This document shows positions 25,101 through 29,821 of a DNA stretch of 33,463 nt, one piece after another. The notes below the pieces were generated by a model. That model worked only from the letters and a program-made list of their open reading frames with translations, did not search any database and was not told the DNA's origin. Source of the stretch: Plakobranchus ocellatus. Taxonomy: Eukaryota; Mollusca; Gastropoda; Plakobranchidae. The stretch lies in NCBI GenBank assembly GCA_019648995.1, contig BLXT01004955.1:598919-632381 (forward strand). The letters are read 5' to 3'. Made by a program: the position numbers and the translations under genes. Position 1 is the stretch's first letter. The number at the start of each line of letters is the position of its first letter.

Positions 25101-28100
25101 TGATTGGCTGTGGCTTTATAATTGCCTGAATTTTAAAATCGCTGTCTTCATAGATTGGTTTTTTTTTAATTATTTGCAATAGCTTTTTGGGTATTGAGGA
25201 AGTCTTGTTACGATTATGCTGTATGCATTTTGAGTCAGACATTTGTTAGTCTTTACCTCAGAGTGCATCAAGTCAATCATGATCCATGTCCTTAGTTGAT
25301 GCCTTTTTTCACAATTCATCTTTTTGACATAATTTTTTCACTCTCTAGTTTGAGTCTTTATTCATGTGTTAGTCTTTTTTTTGTCCACACATCCACACCT
25401 ACGCACAGAGACATAAACGTTATTTAGGGGTGTGTGTGCGTTTTAAATATATATCTAGAAATAACTACAAACATGTTTTCATCCACACTTTCTTGTCGTT
25501 GCCTGTCGATCATATTGTAAATGCAAAAGTCCCCAATTCTTTATAGTTATGCGCAATGGCTATCTCTTTTTTCCCCAATCAAAATGGTTTTCTATTGCAT
25601 TGTGATTTTTGGTAATAGCCAAAATGTATTGTCATCTATGTAGCAAAACTGAAAAGAAACACAAGCCCTTACATTTTAAAGCCAGAATTTGTAAACAATT
25701 GGTGCCTGGATGCTCTAAGCTTATTATGTTTTTTAAAAATAATTTGATGTTAGAAATAAATATGTAGTATATTTATGTATGCCTGTATATTACACAGATC
25801 AATGAGTTATAAAATGATTTTAGTTAATTTGAAGTGTTTTTTTATCCTGATTTGAATTCATGAAACTCATTTTGTGCAGTGACTGAGTGATGCATTCCTT
25901 TGAAAGCAGTGCTTGAATTTGGTGCACTTGTAATTCAACTTTTCTTTGTGTGGCTTTTAATAAAAAAAAAAAAATAAGAAGGAAAAAGCAAAAGGAAACA
26001 TCATCTAAAATACTCCAAGACTCTGAGACAATCTTTGTATATTTCTCTATCTGTCTGTCTGTCTGCTCTCTCTCTCTCCCTGTTGTTTCCCCGTCCAGCT
26101 TATAATTTCTTTTTTCAATCTTGTGTTTTCAGGGGTCTTTTGGACGATACATACTTCATCCAGGCTGTCAAAAAAGTTGTTCAGGAACCAATCCCATACT
26201 TCAGACAGTTCTCAAACCGACATAGGTCCCATACTGGCTCTCTACCAGTGTCCAGCACGCCGCGCAGACATAGTGGTCAAGAAAAAGTAGGGCTCTCAAT
26301 AAATTAGAAGCTTAATTGTTTTAAATACACTACCATGTTTTGCTTTAATGGTGTACTGAGCCCAAAAAGATGATAATGCCTTCTTATAATTTTAATTTCA
26401 TTTTAATCTTGCCAAAGATTTGTAAGGAGAAATCCCTGTACCTGTATAGTTGTTTATATTTAATGTGCGAGCAACAAAACATTCGTTTCATTTTTAAAAA
26501 CTCATTATGTTGTTTCTAACTCTAAGTTCTCAAACTCAGTTATCTGTTTTGTTTACTTTACTCTCTATTGCATTCCCCGCCTTCCCCCACGCTCATAAAT
26601 ATTCTATCCTTATGTTGCACTTCAACCTGCAACAATCAACAGGCTCAAGCTGACCAAGAGGAGAAAATTCCAATTGTGTCTTTGACTGAGACAGAGGAAC
26701 GCCAGCAATCAAGGCCTGTCACAGCCACTGACGTCCAATACGAGCTAGAGGGAGAGGATGGTGGTCCAATGGAAAACACCAAGGTCTGTTTGTCTGTATA
26801 ACCCCCCCCACACACACACACACACCTTTCCTCTCTCTCTCCCCCCTCCTCTCTTGTTTTGTTTTCTAATTCATTTTAGATCCGAAAAATTTGTTCTCAG
26901 AGACAGGAATGAAATTTCAACCTAAATATTTATTTCTTACAGCCAGTTCACATAATTTCTTGTTTAGATAAATCACTCAAAGGAATTATGAAATTAATGA
27001 CAAATTGTTCATTTTTTTAATTGTGGCTAGCGTTATGCCTGATTCCCACACTCAGTTTCACAACCCTTTCGTATGCAATTCACCAATCTGCATCCATCTG
27101 TGTGCTTCACTCCCTCAGAGCTTCTTCAGTGAGACAGCATCTCTGCCAGAGACACCCACAAGTGGGCTGGTTGCCCATCGCTCCCTGGATGAGGAGCAAG
27201 CTAGATTCTTAGAGGAAGCCATGCATCTCAAGGAAAAACAAGCCATCAAGAAGTAAAAAACCAAATTTTTTTTCTGCTTTTTTTTTTTTTTTTTTTTAGT
27301 AAAGACATCATAGCTTCTTATTCAAAGTTGCATAGCTGAAAAAATGCTCACCTTTTTTTCTTTGGTAATAAGAGGTCATTTTTCTCCATTTAGTCAAATA
27401 TATTTGTATAAGTAATGCAATAAATAGATAACTTTATTTCTTTCTTTGCATCTTTAAGTTTTTATTTTCTTTTAGTCTTTTTTTCAAAATTTAAAGGAAT
27501 TTCATATTCCTTGTAACCAGGGCATTCTTAAGAATAATCACAAAGCCAAAAAACTGTCAGGTTTTTTAGTCTCGTCTCTTTTCTTCTATATATAACCCTT
27601 GAACCATTGGATTGTTTTTGTCCCTTTCGATCCAGTTATAAAACATTTTTTTACCCTTTTCCTCTGAATTTTTTGTTTTCAAGCGAAAGCAAAGGAAAGG
27701 AAGAGATAAAAATGTAAAAACTTCGATTGCAAGAATAATGGAATATTCAGATTAGGTTAGTCTAAACTTCCAACTAAAACACGCACAGGTTGTATTAACT
27801 CATCACCTTCCCTGGATGGTGGGAGCATCCAGTATTCAGTATGAGGTTCAAGTAAATGGGTGCTGCCACTACCCAACAGTATTTTAAGAGTTAAATATTC
27901 TCAAATACTGGCACAAAAATGTGTGGCATGGCTTTTTTGGGGGTTATAGATATGAAATGTAAGGAATAGAGGGAGGAAACCAACACGCATATCTGGCAAG
28001 ATCTAAATAGTTTTTTCACACCTGTAGATGATTCAAATGACATTCTCCTCACCATCAAATTGCTTTTGTTTGATCACTGTCGTGAAGTGTCTATTTCTCT

Positions 28101-29821
28101 GTGAGTTTTATAGCTTTGTATGTGCTGGGCTGCGAAATTGTAAAAGATATGATTTTTTTTCTAGATTTATTTTTTCTTAGCTTTGTTGTACTATCTCCTT
28201 TTTAAGGCTGCTTTTTTTGTTTGTCACTTTCTTTGTTGCACCTTCTGATTTTGTTAAGAGCTATTTGCACTGTGTATGAACATGTAGGGATTAGAGGTGA
28301 TGCTGAAAATAATTTACTACTTTAAAACTTAATGTCTTATTCCCTAGAACATCATGAAAGAACTTTAGAAGTACAAAAAGTTAAGGGGAAAAGATCTCTA
28401 ATGATTCATAGACATGAGTTGTTGCTCTTATTTGCCTTTCTCAGAGCTTTAAGATATACAGTCATTGAATTGTTATTCAGCTGATGTGGTCAGAATTCGT
28501 TGTTCTACATTAAGATTTCCATCGTCCAATTTCATATTTTGAAAGATTGCAATGCATTTTGTTGTTGTTAGTATTTTTTAATATTATTGTTATCAATAAT
28601 TTTCATTTGAACCTTATCCGGGTCTGAAAGATCCAGAAATGAAGCAAACAAATCTTTATTGTTGTGTGTGATGCTCTAAATATTGTGGATTGATTGATTG
28701 ATTGATTATTGGTATACCCAGTCCACCATTAAGCGGTGATCTCAGGGTTTCTATTTACTTAGTCTTTCTCGTAGGCTTCCGTCAGATGCTGAAGCAAATT
28801 AAAACAAAGATAGAAAACCATTAAAAATCCAACAGAGTATATGAAGAAAAACTTTACAAGGAATCGGTACAAAGCCTCAGATCTATTGTGGTCACTAATA
28901 AAACATTACAGTGTGCACTTTTAAATACTCGATTGTAATTCGGATTCTTGTTATTTAAAATGTTATTCTGTTGCCATGCATTTACAGTTTAAATCGGAAA
29001 CAACTTTATAATCTATCAAAAGGTGTTGGAAGATGCACCCATTTTAAATTTCAAAGCTCGTGCATCTTGTCTTCCCTATAATTATGTGTGCAACATTTTT
29101 TATAATGAAATTTCTGCATAGTGTGTTTCTGTGTGGACAAAAAATTTGCTTTCTATTCATGTATGACACTTCACAATAAGATTAAAATCTAAGGCTATGT
29201 TGTGACCCTTAACAAACCCTATAGATCTACATAATGGGTCATTTTGGAGACTTGCTGATGATGAAAGACATCAGAAAAAAGAAAACACAATATTTTGACA
29301 ATTTTTCAGCCAAAGAGATTTTGGAAAATGATAACAAAGAAATTGGAAATAATGAGAAAACCTGGAACTCAATTTTTAACCGACTGAGATTTTTTGCTTT
29401 TTAGATCTCTTACTCAAATGTAGCTTATGCATGAAAACCATGCTTTTCCTGTGCACTACACATTTACCTCTTTAATTCACATGCCTGTGCATAACAATTA
29501 TTTATCTTTCTAACCCTTTCTCATTCAAAAGCTTTTTACAGACTTTTTATCCCAATCTATTCTGATTTTGCTTTTCCTCATGATAAAATGATGCAACTAC
29601 TAAAGTATCCTTTTGTAAATCAATTCCCCAGACTGCCTGAGTTTGGAAACACCTTGGAGCAGTTACTGGAGAACACAGTGCTGAACCTCATGTATGAGGC
29701 TCTGTCGAGTGAATACAGTGTCGTGAGTAAGCCAAGATTGATTGCCATGCCTAGCAAACATTCTGTTCACAGTGCTCTCAATCTGCCTGGAAATGCAAAT
29801 GCTGCAGCCAATCGTCAGTGA
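1042..29821 (+). CDS. CFAP65: CFAP65 (cilia- and flagella-associated protein 65), 5'-partial, 33 exons in window
   Basis: The spliced product of 33 exons (1450 residues, N-terminus outside the window) matches CFAP65/CCDC108 along its length. Landmarks are LYLDLLGTCHS (exon 2), FKPTCVGKSSTR (exon 11), GVYPVMTVTD (exon 16), VYDLYNGGAVPVHYE (exon 21), CLNPKGEIPPG (exon 22) and PYFRQF (exon 30). Family knowledge: CFAP65 is an axonemal protein of motile cilia and sperm flagella, associated with the C2a projection of the central apparatus together with CFAP70 and MYCBPAP. Human mutations cause sperm flagellar defects and male infertility. The visible architecture is serial ASH/MSP-like beta-sandwich modules (about residues 1-1058), a charged helix (about 1059-1106), a basic segment (about 1137-1165) and a variable tail. 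All introns are GT-AG and all phases close. Exons: 1042-1191, 1779-1907, 3132-3212, 3661-3744, 4992-5072, 5391-5445, 6206-6291, 6914-7040, 7307-7550, 9510-9648, 10231-10370, 10837-10921, 11656-11814, 12650-12812, 13647-13775, 14089-14245, 15122-15190, 15720-15848, 17097-17181, 18228-18497, 19472-19549, 20094-20207, 20664-20822, 21112-21255, 22237-22353, 22503-22646, 23375-23464, 24073-24234, 24722-24885, 26133-26286, 26643-26783, 27119-27252, 29632-29821. Confidence 0.96.
1779..1907 (+). CDS. CFAP65: CFAP65 exon 2
   Basis: Window residues 51-93, phase 0/0. It starts PPLYLDLLGTCHSETVKP, a strongly conserved CFAP65 segment closing an ASH strand pair, and continues into SEHIERYLTHVERGL. Acceptor after a long pyrimidine run (TTTTTTTTCTTGCAG); donor GTAGCT is weak. 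The following intron holds two SINE-like fragments, listed separately. Confidence 0.93.
2140..2275 (-). mobile_element. tRNA-derived SINE fragment (minus strand)
   Basis: On the minus strand the segment reads like a pol III promoter: an A-box-like TGGCTCATCAGTAGGGCA (2259-2242) and a B-box-like GGTCAAATCTC (2216-2206), about 25 bases apart. The block is richer in GC than the surrounding intron and carries a short inverted motif (ACTGGGTGGGCCCAG) beyond the B box. There is no obvious target duplication, so it is old or partial. Confidence 0.5.
2895..2975 (+). mobile_element. Possible SINE 5' end (A-box-like only)
   Basis: TAGCGCTGTGGTTAGAGCG (2903-2921) closely resembles the tRNA A-box region of animal SINEs ('...GTGGTTAGAGCG'). 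No clear B box follows, so this is either a truncated tRNA-derived element or chance. Confidence 0.4.
3132..3212 (+). CDS. CFAP65: CFAP65 exon 3
   Basis: Window residues 94-120, phase 0/0, starting QLNELLKSGRLDVDENG and ending NAEDK. This is an acidic, probably linker-like segment between ASH modules. Acceptor GTTCCAG, donor GTGCGG. The intron to exon 4 is 448 bases and holds poly-T and poly-A runs, a GA tract near 3361-3380 and the AT microsatellite/hairpin listed below. Confidence 0.9.
3545..3625. repeat. (GT)n/(AT)17 microsatellite followed by AT hairpin
   Basis: GTGTGT leads into (AT)17 at 3551-3584. A perfect 10-base inverted pair follows, ATTACAATAT (3593-3602) and ATATTGTAAT (3612-3621), with a 9-base spacer. 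The hairpin ends about 40 bases before the acceptor of exon 4, so it lies where the branch region should be. Confidence 0.9.
3661..3744 (+). CDS. CFAP65: CFAP65 exon 4
   Basis: Window residues 121-148, phase 0/0, AALVPNPSAKQIPAIEEYF then NDGHHSDTV. This is a linker before the next ASH module. Acceptor CTTCTTCCAG, donor GTGAGA. The following 1.2 kb intron (3745-4991) holds only one SINE-like piece near 3965 and is otherwise AT-rich filler. Confidence 0.9.
3962..4050 (+). mobile_element. Possible decayed SINE-like piece
   Basis: GGTGACACAGTGGCTAGTGA (3971-3990), continuing ACGGGCC, has the look of a tRNA-derived SINE head and is GC-richer than the flanks. No convincing B box follows. Low confidence. 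Confidence 0.3.
4992..5072 (+). CDS. CFAP65: CFAP65 exon 5: start of second ASH module
   Basis: Window residues 149-175, phase 0/0, NIIPHVSLDNCVVDFGNCQ then RLDMPEER. The 'V.FG.' strand followed by a T-x-N-V-T-N strand in the next exon is the ASH signature. Acceptor TTCATCAG, donor GTCAGT. The 318-base intron after it is plain AT-rich sequence. Confidence 0.92.
5391..5445 (+). CDS. CFAP65: CFAP65 exon 6
   Basis: Window residues 176-193 plus one base (phase 0/1): TVNVTNHTRGKVTVQWNG, then G joins AT of exon 7 to give D. It continues the ASH module of exon 5 ('N.T...V.V.W'). Acceptor TTTCACACAG, donor GTTAGT. The 760-base intron after it is AT-rich with repeated ACTCAATAT-like words, and I see no element in it. 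Confidence 0.92.
6206..6291 (+). CDS. CFAP65: CFAP65 exon 7
   Basis: Window residues 194-222 (phase 1/0), ASHVFSVSPTTLDIPPLKAC then SFRVTFKA. This is the second half of the ASH module: 'F.V.P....IPP......V.F'. Acceptor TTTACCAG, donor GTAAGT. The 622-base intron after it contains one possible SINE piece. Confidence 0.93.
6375..6515 (-). mobile_element. Possible SINE-like piece (minus strand)
   Basis: Minus strand reads GTGGAACAGTAGTTAGCATA (from 6507), similar to a tRNA-type A-box region, with GGGATCC (6468-6462) in roughly the B-box position. It is GC-richer than the flanks. The match is loose and could be chance. Confidence 0.33.
6914..7040 (+). CDS. CFAP65: CFAP65 exon 8
   Basis: Window residues 223-264 plus one base (phase 0/1), TAPNKLYGNELECHVSYKSL through CPPWCLTLKCLG. 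In family alignments this is the strand pair that closes the second ASH module. Acceptor TGTTCTAG, donor GTGAGG. The short intron to exon 9 (7041-7306) is almost filled by the GATA microsatellite. Confidence 0.92.
7115..7190 (+). repeat. (GATA)19 microsatellite
   Basis: 76 bases of uninterrupted TAGA/GATA repeat, about 19 units, followed by GAGAGAGA. It lies wholly inside the 266-base intron between exons 8 and 9, so allele length will change intron size noticeably. Confidence 0.97.
7307..7550 (+). CDS. CFAP65: CFAP65 exon 9
   Basis: Window residues 265-345 plus two bases (phase 1/2). It contains PGNETFLPRQAVLPQVIVFP, NTGESAYRTVVMGNLGDTP and a Gly/Ser/Cys-rich end (SGQSVCGRSRCGTAVTNEQ). 'F......T.Y.T..M.N.GDTP..Y.L' is an ASH N-terminal half. 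Acceptor CTCCCCAG, donor GTAAGT. Confidence 0.93.
7551..9509 (+). other. CFAP65: Long intron between exons 9 and 10
   Basis: About 1.96 kb, AT-rich, with stops in all frames. The 8220-8360 part is somewhat GC-richer (GGGGTCACGACCC near 8307-8319 is a small palindrome), but I recognise no element. Phase joins cleanly across it (AA + A = Lys), so no exon need be missing. Confidence 0.8.
9510..9648 (+). CDS. CFAP65: CFAP65 exon 10
   Basis: Window residues 346-392 (phase 2/0): VFAVKPSKGILKTGYQVFTV ... SVNTFSHDLTLRLNDNEKYD. 'F.V.P..G.L..G.......M.P' is the C-terminal half of the third ASH module. Acceptor ATTTGCAG, donor GTAAAG. The following intron holds the best SINE fragment in the window. Confidence 0.94.
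9955..10055 (-). mobile_element. tRNA-derived SINE fragment (minus strand), intact B box
   Basis: Minus strand carries an A-box-like GTGGTTATGCTGTCTGGC (10045-10028) and, about 20 bases on, GGTTTGAATCC (10008-9998). The latter is one substitution from the pol III B-box consensus GGTTCGANTCC. Such a pair in an intron is the mark of a tRNA-derived SINE. No cloverleaf or target duplication could be drawn, so it is not a functional tRNA. Confidence 0.6.
10231..10370 (+). CDS. CFAP65: CFAP65 exon 11
   Basis: Window residues 393-438 plus two bases (phase 0/2): NIHLCGSAESADVLLDGEG, then MYFKPTCVGKSSTRTYGFKN. The 'FKPT..G.SSTR.Y..KN.S..PLR.QW' stretch is one of the most conserved parts of CFAP65. 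Acceptor TTCTATCAG, donor GTAAGC. The 466-base intron after it has scattered ATCATCATC runs only. Confidence 0.96.
10837..10921 (+). CDS. CFAP65: CFAP65 exon 12
   Basis: Window residues 439-467 (phase 2/0): RFQWKLNAEDRKFLCVEPD then NGVIQPNQSL. It continues the ASH module opened in exon 11 ('F.W......F.V.P..G.I.PN'). Acceptor TCCTCCAG, donor GTGAGT. Read-through would stay open for about 20 further codons. Confidence 0.94.
11271..11510 (+). repeat. 60-bp tandem repeat, 4 copies, open in one frame
   Basis: Three near-identical 60-base units (from about 11331 to 11510) follow one diverged unit (about 11271-11330). Each contains AAGCTCACAGAAAA...ATATCAGGCTACAGG...TTCAGAATGTGACTTG. Because the period is a multiple of three, one plus frame stays open (11319-11552) and repeats a 20-residue word (…CEAHRKVYQATGI.QNVTCM). 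It lies in the intron between exons 12 and 13 and has no splice context, so it is probably non-coding. Confidence 0.95.
11656..11814 (+). CDS. CFAP65: CFAP65 exon 13
   Basis: Window residues 468-520 (phase 0/0): VQSWTFTPREQKKYVLKP, then QFSLRIVGEGSLGQMQ. 'SWTFTP.E...Y...' matches the family. Two in-phase acceptors exist: after CATAG (11655, used here) or after GTTCAG (11661), which would drop V-Q. Donor GTTTGT. The 835-base intron that follows shows no element. Confidence 0.9.
12650..12812 (+). CDS. CFAP65: CFAP65 exon 14: ASH module
   Basis: Window residues 521-574 plus one base (phase 0/1): TDKTFLEFGDVVVGSSASRR, VNIYNNSNCNLHYRLVIEG. This is the textbook ASH start, 'L.FG...VG......V.I.N.S.....Y'. 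Acceptor ACTTTAG, donor GTCAGT. The following intron (12813-13646) carries a purine tract, an AT run and an unplaced GC-richer block near 13060-13230. Confidence 0.94.
13240..13389 (+). repeat. 150-base polypurine (GA-rich) tract
   Basis: The plus strand is almost only A and G over about 150 bases (GGGAGAGAGG..., AGAAAGAAAG...), with a few T and C interruptions, followed closely by an AT run at 13396-13415. It is intronic. Such tracts can form triplex DNA and are often variable. Confidence 0.9.
13396..13415. repeat. (AT)10 microsatellite
   Basis: Twenty bases of AT repeat directly downstream of the purine tract, inside the intron between exons 14 and 15. Confidence 0.9.
13647..13775 (+). CDS. 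CFAP65: CFAP65 exon 15
   Basis: Window residues 575-617 plus one base (phase 1/1): LEFDCMEGELPARSKHSLVA, TVRPVRRIAYSYAISYQLV. It completes the ASH module of exon 14. Acceptor GTTCCTCAG, donor GTAAGT. The 313-base intron after it is unremarkable. A tempting acceptor at 14063-14065 is excluded because it would create TAG at the junction. Confidence 0.93.
14089..14245 (+). CDS. CFAP65: CFAP65 exon 16
   Basis: Window residues 618-669 plus two bases (phase 1/2): CEDPPAAAKEPQHLLHLLAL, then GVYPVMTVTDIRSQGSAVGI, LWGLFSID. The 'LGVYP...VTD....GS..GIS...LW.LFS.D' segment is diagnostic of CFAP65. Acceptor TCCACCAG, donor GTAAAA. The following intron contains the assembly gap. Confidence 0.96.
14532..14556. 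other. Assembly gap (25 N) abutting a 23-base A tract
   Basis: Twenty-five N are followed directly by 23 A (14557-14579). The gap lies in the intron between exons 16 and 17, so it does not touch coding sequence. It is probably an unresolved homopolymer or low-complexity tract. Its true size is unknown. Confidence 0.99.
15122..15190 (+). CDS. CFAP65: CFAP65 exon 17
   Basis: Window residues 670-692 plus two bases (phase 2/2): LNAYLDSDPSSEELMYNIAT, then RH. It continues the conserved block of exon 16 ('LNSYL..DP...EL.Y...TRHS' in vertebrates). Acceptor TTTGACAG, donor GTCAGT. The 529-base intron after it is AT-rich and featureless. Confidence 0.95.
15720..15848 (+). CDS. CFAP65: CFAP65 exon 18
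   Basis: Window residues 693-735 plus two bases (phase 2/2): TRKRPSLHTRAILDFNFSAA, PVGSAPCTIHIMFENQG, TVTTDW. 'LDFNF..APV......I...N.G....DW' opens another ASH module. Acceptor TATTTTCAG, donor GTGAGT. The last bases and the donor are the first copy of the minisatellite described next. Confidence 0.95.
15838..16300 (+). repeat. 64-bp minisatellite, 7 copies, starting across the exon 18 splice donor
   Basis: Seven diverged copies with a period of 64-65 bases (71 once, by a small insertion). Corresponding points lie at 15848, 15912, 15977, 16041, about 16106, about 16170 and about 16241. The unit runs: end of exon (CCACAGACTG), donor (GTGAGTTCT), GACCTAAATAGT, GAAGTAGTGGTCACTCT, ACTGTG. Copy 2 still has a consensus-like donor (TG|GTGAGC), and later copies lose it. 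The array therefore appears to have grown outward from a real exon boundary. Confidence 0.9.
17097..17181 (+). CDS. CFAP65: CFAP65 exon 19
   Basis: Window residues 736-764 (phase 2/0): AFMFPRDIQMEMGYWAESG, DCDHDELHD. It matches the family pattern 'WAF..P.D...E...WAE.G..D..ELH'. Acceptor TTTCCAG, donor GTAAGG. The intron starts with a long degenerate repeat (next entry). The exon frame remains open for about 119 codons into it. Confidence 0.95.
17222..17900 (+). repeat. Degenerate CTAC/CTAT tetranucleotide tract, about 680 bases
   Basis: Words such as CTACCTAC, CTATCTAC, TACCTACC and CTGTCTAC recur throughout, with many substitutions and small indels. It looks like an old, decayed tetranucleotide satellite. 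It occupies the first two-thirds of the intron between exons 19 and 20. The plus frame of exon 19 runs open through its first 310 bases. Confidence 0.92.
18228..18497 (+). CDS. CFAP65: CFAP65 exon 20 (largest exon)
   Basis: Window residues 765-854, phase 0/0. MKVMDNKLFQVSPKRGTLKP completes one ASH module. TDRLPVLLKIAGGREIMLNF and GVTVEPEKPYIHFPSSKHVF open the next, ending VPVGEKISPTQ. The vertebrate protein has near-identical spacing ('GTDRLPVL.K...GREI.LNF.GVTV.PE..Y.HF'). Acceptor AACTTAG, donor GTTTGT. The 974-base intron after it shows only AT-rich sequence. Confidence 0.96.
19472..19549 (+). CDS. CFAP65: CFAP65 exon 21
   Basis: Window residues 855-880, phase 0/0: VYDLYNGGAVPVHYECDLTP then LDIIRQ. 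The 'Y.LYNGG.VPV.YE' motif is diagnostic for the family. Acceptor CCTACCAG, donor GTGAAC. The 544-base intron that follows is without recognisable elements. Confidence 0.96.
20094..20207 (+). CDS. CFAP65: CFAP65 exon 22
   Basis: Window residues 881-918, phase 0/0: ENFDQPIFECLNPKGEIPPG, RSVSIEWRFFPLEAKTYM. 'NFD.PIF.CLNPKGEI.PG......W.F.P.EAKTY' is conserved with vertebrates. Acceptor ACTCTAG, donor GTGAGT. The 456-base intron after it shows nothing notable. Confidence 0.96.
20664..20822 (+). CDS. CFAP65: CFAP65 exon 23
   Basis: Window residues 919-971, phase 0/0: VDIPIKVHNGDTAIVTFSGI, GYDQRIMGDTMPFSDQ, then a Val/Pro-rich linker ending EIPGQ. 'VD.PI........F.G.GYD.R.MGD..PF' is typical of CFAP65. 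Acceptor GTCAAAG (weak pyrimidine tract), donor GTGAGA. Confidence 0.95.
21112..21255 (+). CDS. CFAP65: CFAP65 exon 24: ASH module
   Basis: Window residues 972-1019, phase 0/0: LGYLSVERISFGNMPLFSQA, RRMVFVTNKSKDRSIFFEWH. 'L....ISFGN.P......R..F..N.SKD....F.W' starts the last clear ASH module. Acceptor TATTTCAG, donor GTATGG. The following 981-base intron carries the MITE. Confidence 0.95.
21520..21927. mobile_element. piggyBac-like MITE with TTAA target duplications
   Basis: A 408-base element with 11-base perfect terminal inverted repeats, CCCTATCCATA (21520-21530) and TATGGATAGGG (21917-21927). Each is flanked by TTAA (21516-21519 and 21928-21931). A TGAGGT word also recurs inverted just inside each end. 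TTAA duplication plus termini starting CCC is characteristic of the piggyBac superfamily. The interior has GC-rich and AT-rich patches and no transposase-like frame, so it is non-autonomous. Confidence 0.85.
22237..22353 (+). CDS. CFAP65: CFAP65 exon 25
   Basis: Window residues 1020-1058, phase 0/0: FLNIYPVRGELGPNQDKM, CRVTFVASGIPSFYDLDLVC, E. It completes the ASH module ('V.P..G...P.......V.......SFY..DLVC'). Acceptor CATCTAG, donor GTAAAT. The intron to exon 26 is only 149 bases and contains a short AT run (about 22423-22440). Confidence 0.95.
22503..22646 (+). CDS. CFAP65: CFAP65 exon 26: charged helical segment
   Basis: Window residues 1059-1106, phase 0/0: ISDLHEYNNYRRQLQAWERE, RERQLNEFTITEHDLNADLR, KPQLVDII. 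The Arg/Glu-rich stretch is probably a single alpha helix after the last beta-sandwich. The vertebrate counterpart has the same 'L.EW..E...Q..EFTITD' feature. Acceptor TTTTCCAG. Of two donors (GTGCGT at 22647 and GTGAAT at 22651), only the first keeps phase with exon 27. Confidence 0.93.
22670..22735 (+). repeat. CT-rich low-complexity tract
   Basis: TTTTCTCTCTCTCTGTCTCTC and similar words just downstream of the exon 26 donor. The rest of this 728-base intron (22647-23374) shows no recognisable element. Confidence 0.75.
23375..23464 (+). CDS. CFAP65: CFAP65 exon 27
   Basis: Window residues 1107-1136, phase 0/0: EGRPASRLSKLEALAEGRPV then SADGELSKYK. A low-conservation linker. Support comes from clean splice sites (TCTCCACAG, GTTTGT), open frame and phase rather than from homology. 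The 608-base intron after it is AT-rich filler. Confidence 0.88.
24073..24234 (+). CDS. CFAP65: CFAP65 exon 28
   Basis: Window residues 1137-1190, phase 0/0: TLPPIRQLTEDEKRMLDQKK, then KKKMSQLWQRPEPQKPFLLH and LGVTARTHDTKEFQ. 'TLPPI' and 'LGLTAR.H' both have vertebrate counterparts. The Lys-rich run (about residues 1155-1160) is a possible nuclear-type or microtubule-binding basic patch. Acceptor CCTCTCAG, donor GTATGA. Confidence 0.94.
24722..24885 (+). CDS. CFAP65: CFAP65 exon 29
   Basis: Window residues 1191-1244 plus two bases (phase 0/2): SNFPDEYYHFYIDRTFSPKN, LAQKVQQQNLVAPTQLHCTL, ESNIVASVLGNCLR. 'NF.......F.....' has a weak vertebrate match. Acceptor TAATTTCAG, donor GTAAGT. The last 48 bases and the donor are duplicated downstream (next entry). 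Confidence 0.93.
24838..24963 (+). repeat. 63-bp tandem duplication of the exon 29 end and its splice donor
   Basis: Copy 1 (24838-24900) and copy 2 (24901-24963) align without gaps: CTTGGCAGA(G/T)TC..AACATTGTAGCC...GTAACT...GTAAGT.TTGCAGAC. The copy 2 donor GTAAGT lies at 24949-24954, exactly 63 bases beyond the used one (24886-24891). Use of the second donor would read CTC CGG TAA, an immediate stop, so the first donor must be used for full-length protein. Confidence 0.95.
24964..26132 (+). other. CFAP65: Remainder of the intron between exons 29 and 30
   Basis: About 1.17 kb of AT-rich sequence with poly-T and poly-A runs. A CTGT/CT microsatellite (about 26044-26080) precedes the acceptor. 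I see no exon or recognisable transposon. Confidence 0.75.
26133..26286 (+). CDS. CFAP65: CFAP65 exon 30
   Basis: Window residues 1245-1296 (phase 2/0): GLLDDTYFIQAVKKVVQEPI, then PYFRQFSNRHRSHTG, and a Ser/Arg-rich end (STPRRHSGQEK). 'GLL.D..F..AV.......PYFRQF' is conserved with vertebrate CFAP65. Acceptor GTTTTCAG. Donor GTAGGG is weak but in phase. The 356-base intron after it is featureless. Confidence 0.92.
26643..26783 (+). CDS. CFAP65: CFAP65 exon 31: acidic tail segment
   Basis: Window residues 1297-1343, phase 0/0: AQADQEEKIPIVSLTETEER, QQSRPVTATDVQYELEGE, DGGPMENTK. It is rich in Glu, Gln and Thr and probably disordered. The vertebrate protein is also strongly acidic here, though longer. 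Acceptor ATCAACAG, donor GTCTGT. The 335-base intron has a (CA)8 run at about 26809-26825 and CT-rich sequence. Confidence 0.88.
27119..27252 (+). CDS. CFAP65: CFAP65 exon 32
   Basis: Window residues 1344-1387 plus two bases (phase 0/2): SFFSETASLPETPTSGLVAH, then RSLDEEQARFLEEAMHLKEK, QAIK. The second half is a likely helix. Donor AA|GTAAAA. If the intron were retained, the next codons are AAG TAA, so the protein would end at 27256 without the exon 33 tail. Confidence 0.9.
27253..29631 (+). other. CFAP65: Last intron of CFAP65 (2.4 kb)
   Basis: AT-rich with homopolymer T runs near the start, a small perfect hairpin CTGGATG/CATCCAG (27812-27818 and 27826-27832, 7-base loop) and (GATT)5 at about 28688-28707. 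No exon, SINE box pair or transposon is evident. It ends in CAATTCCCCAG. Confidence 0.75.
29632..29821 (+). CDS. CFAP65: CFAP65 exon 33: C-terminus and stop
   Basis: Window residues 1388-1450 and TGA at 29819-29821 (phase 2 in): LPEFGNTLEQLLENTVLNLM, then YEALSSEYSVVSKPRLIAMP and an Asn/Ala-rich end (NLPGNANAAANRQ). The joined reading is IKK-LPEFGNTLEQLLENT, a continuous amphipathic helix across the junction, which supports splicing to exon 32. Confidence 0.92.
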
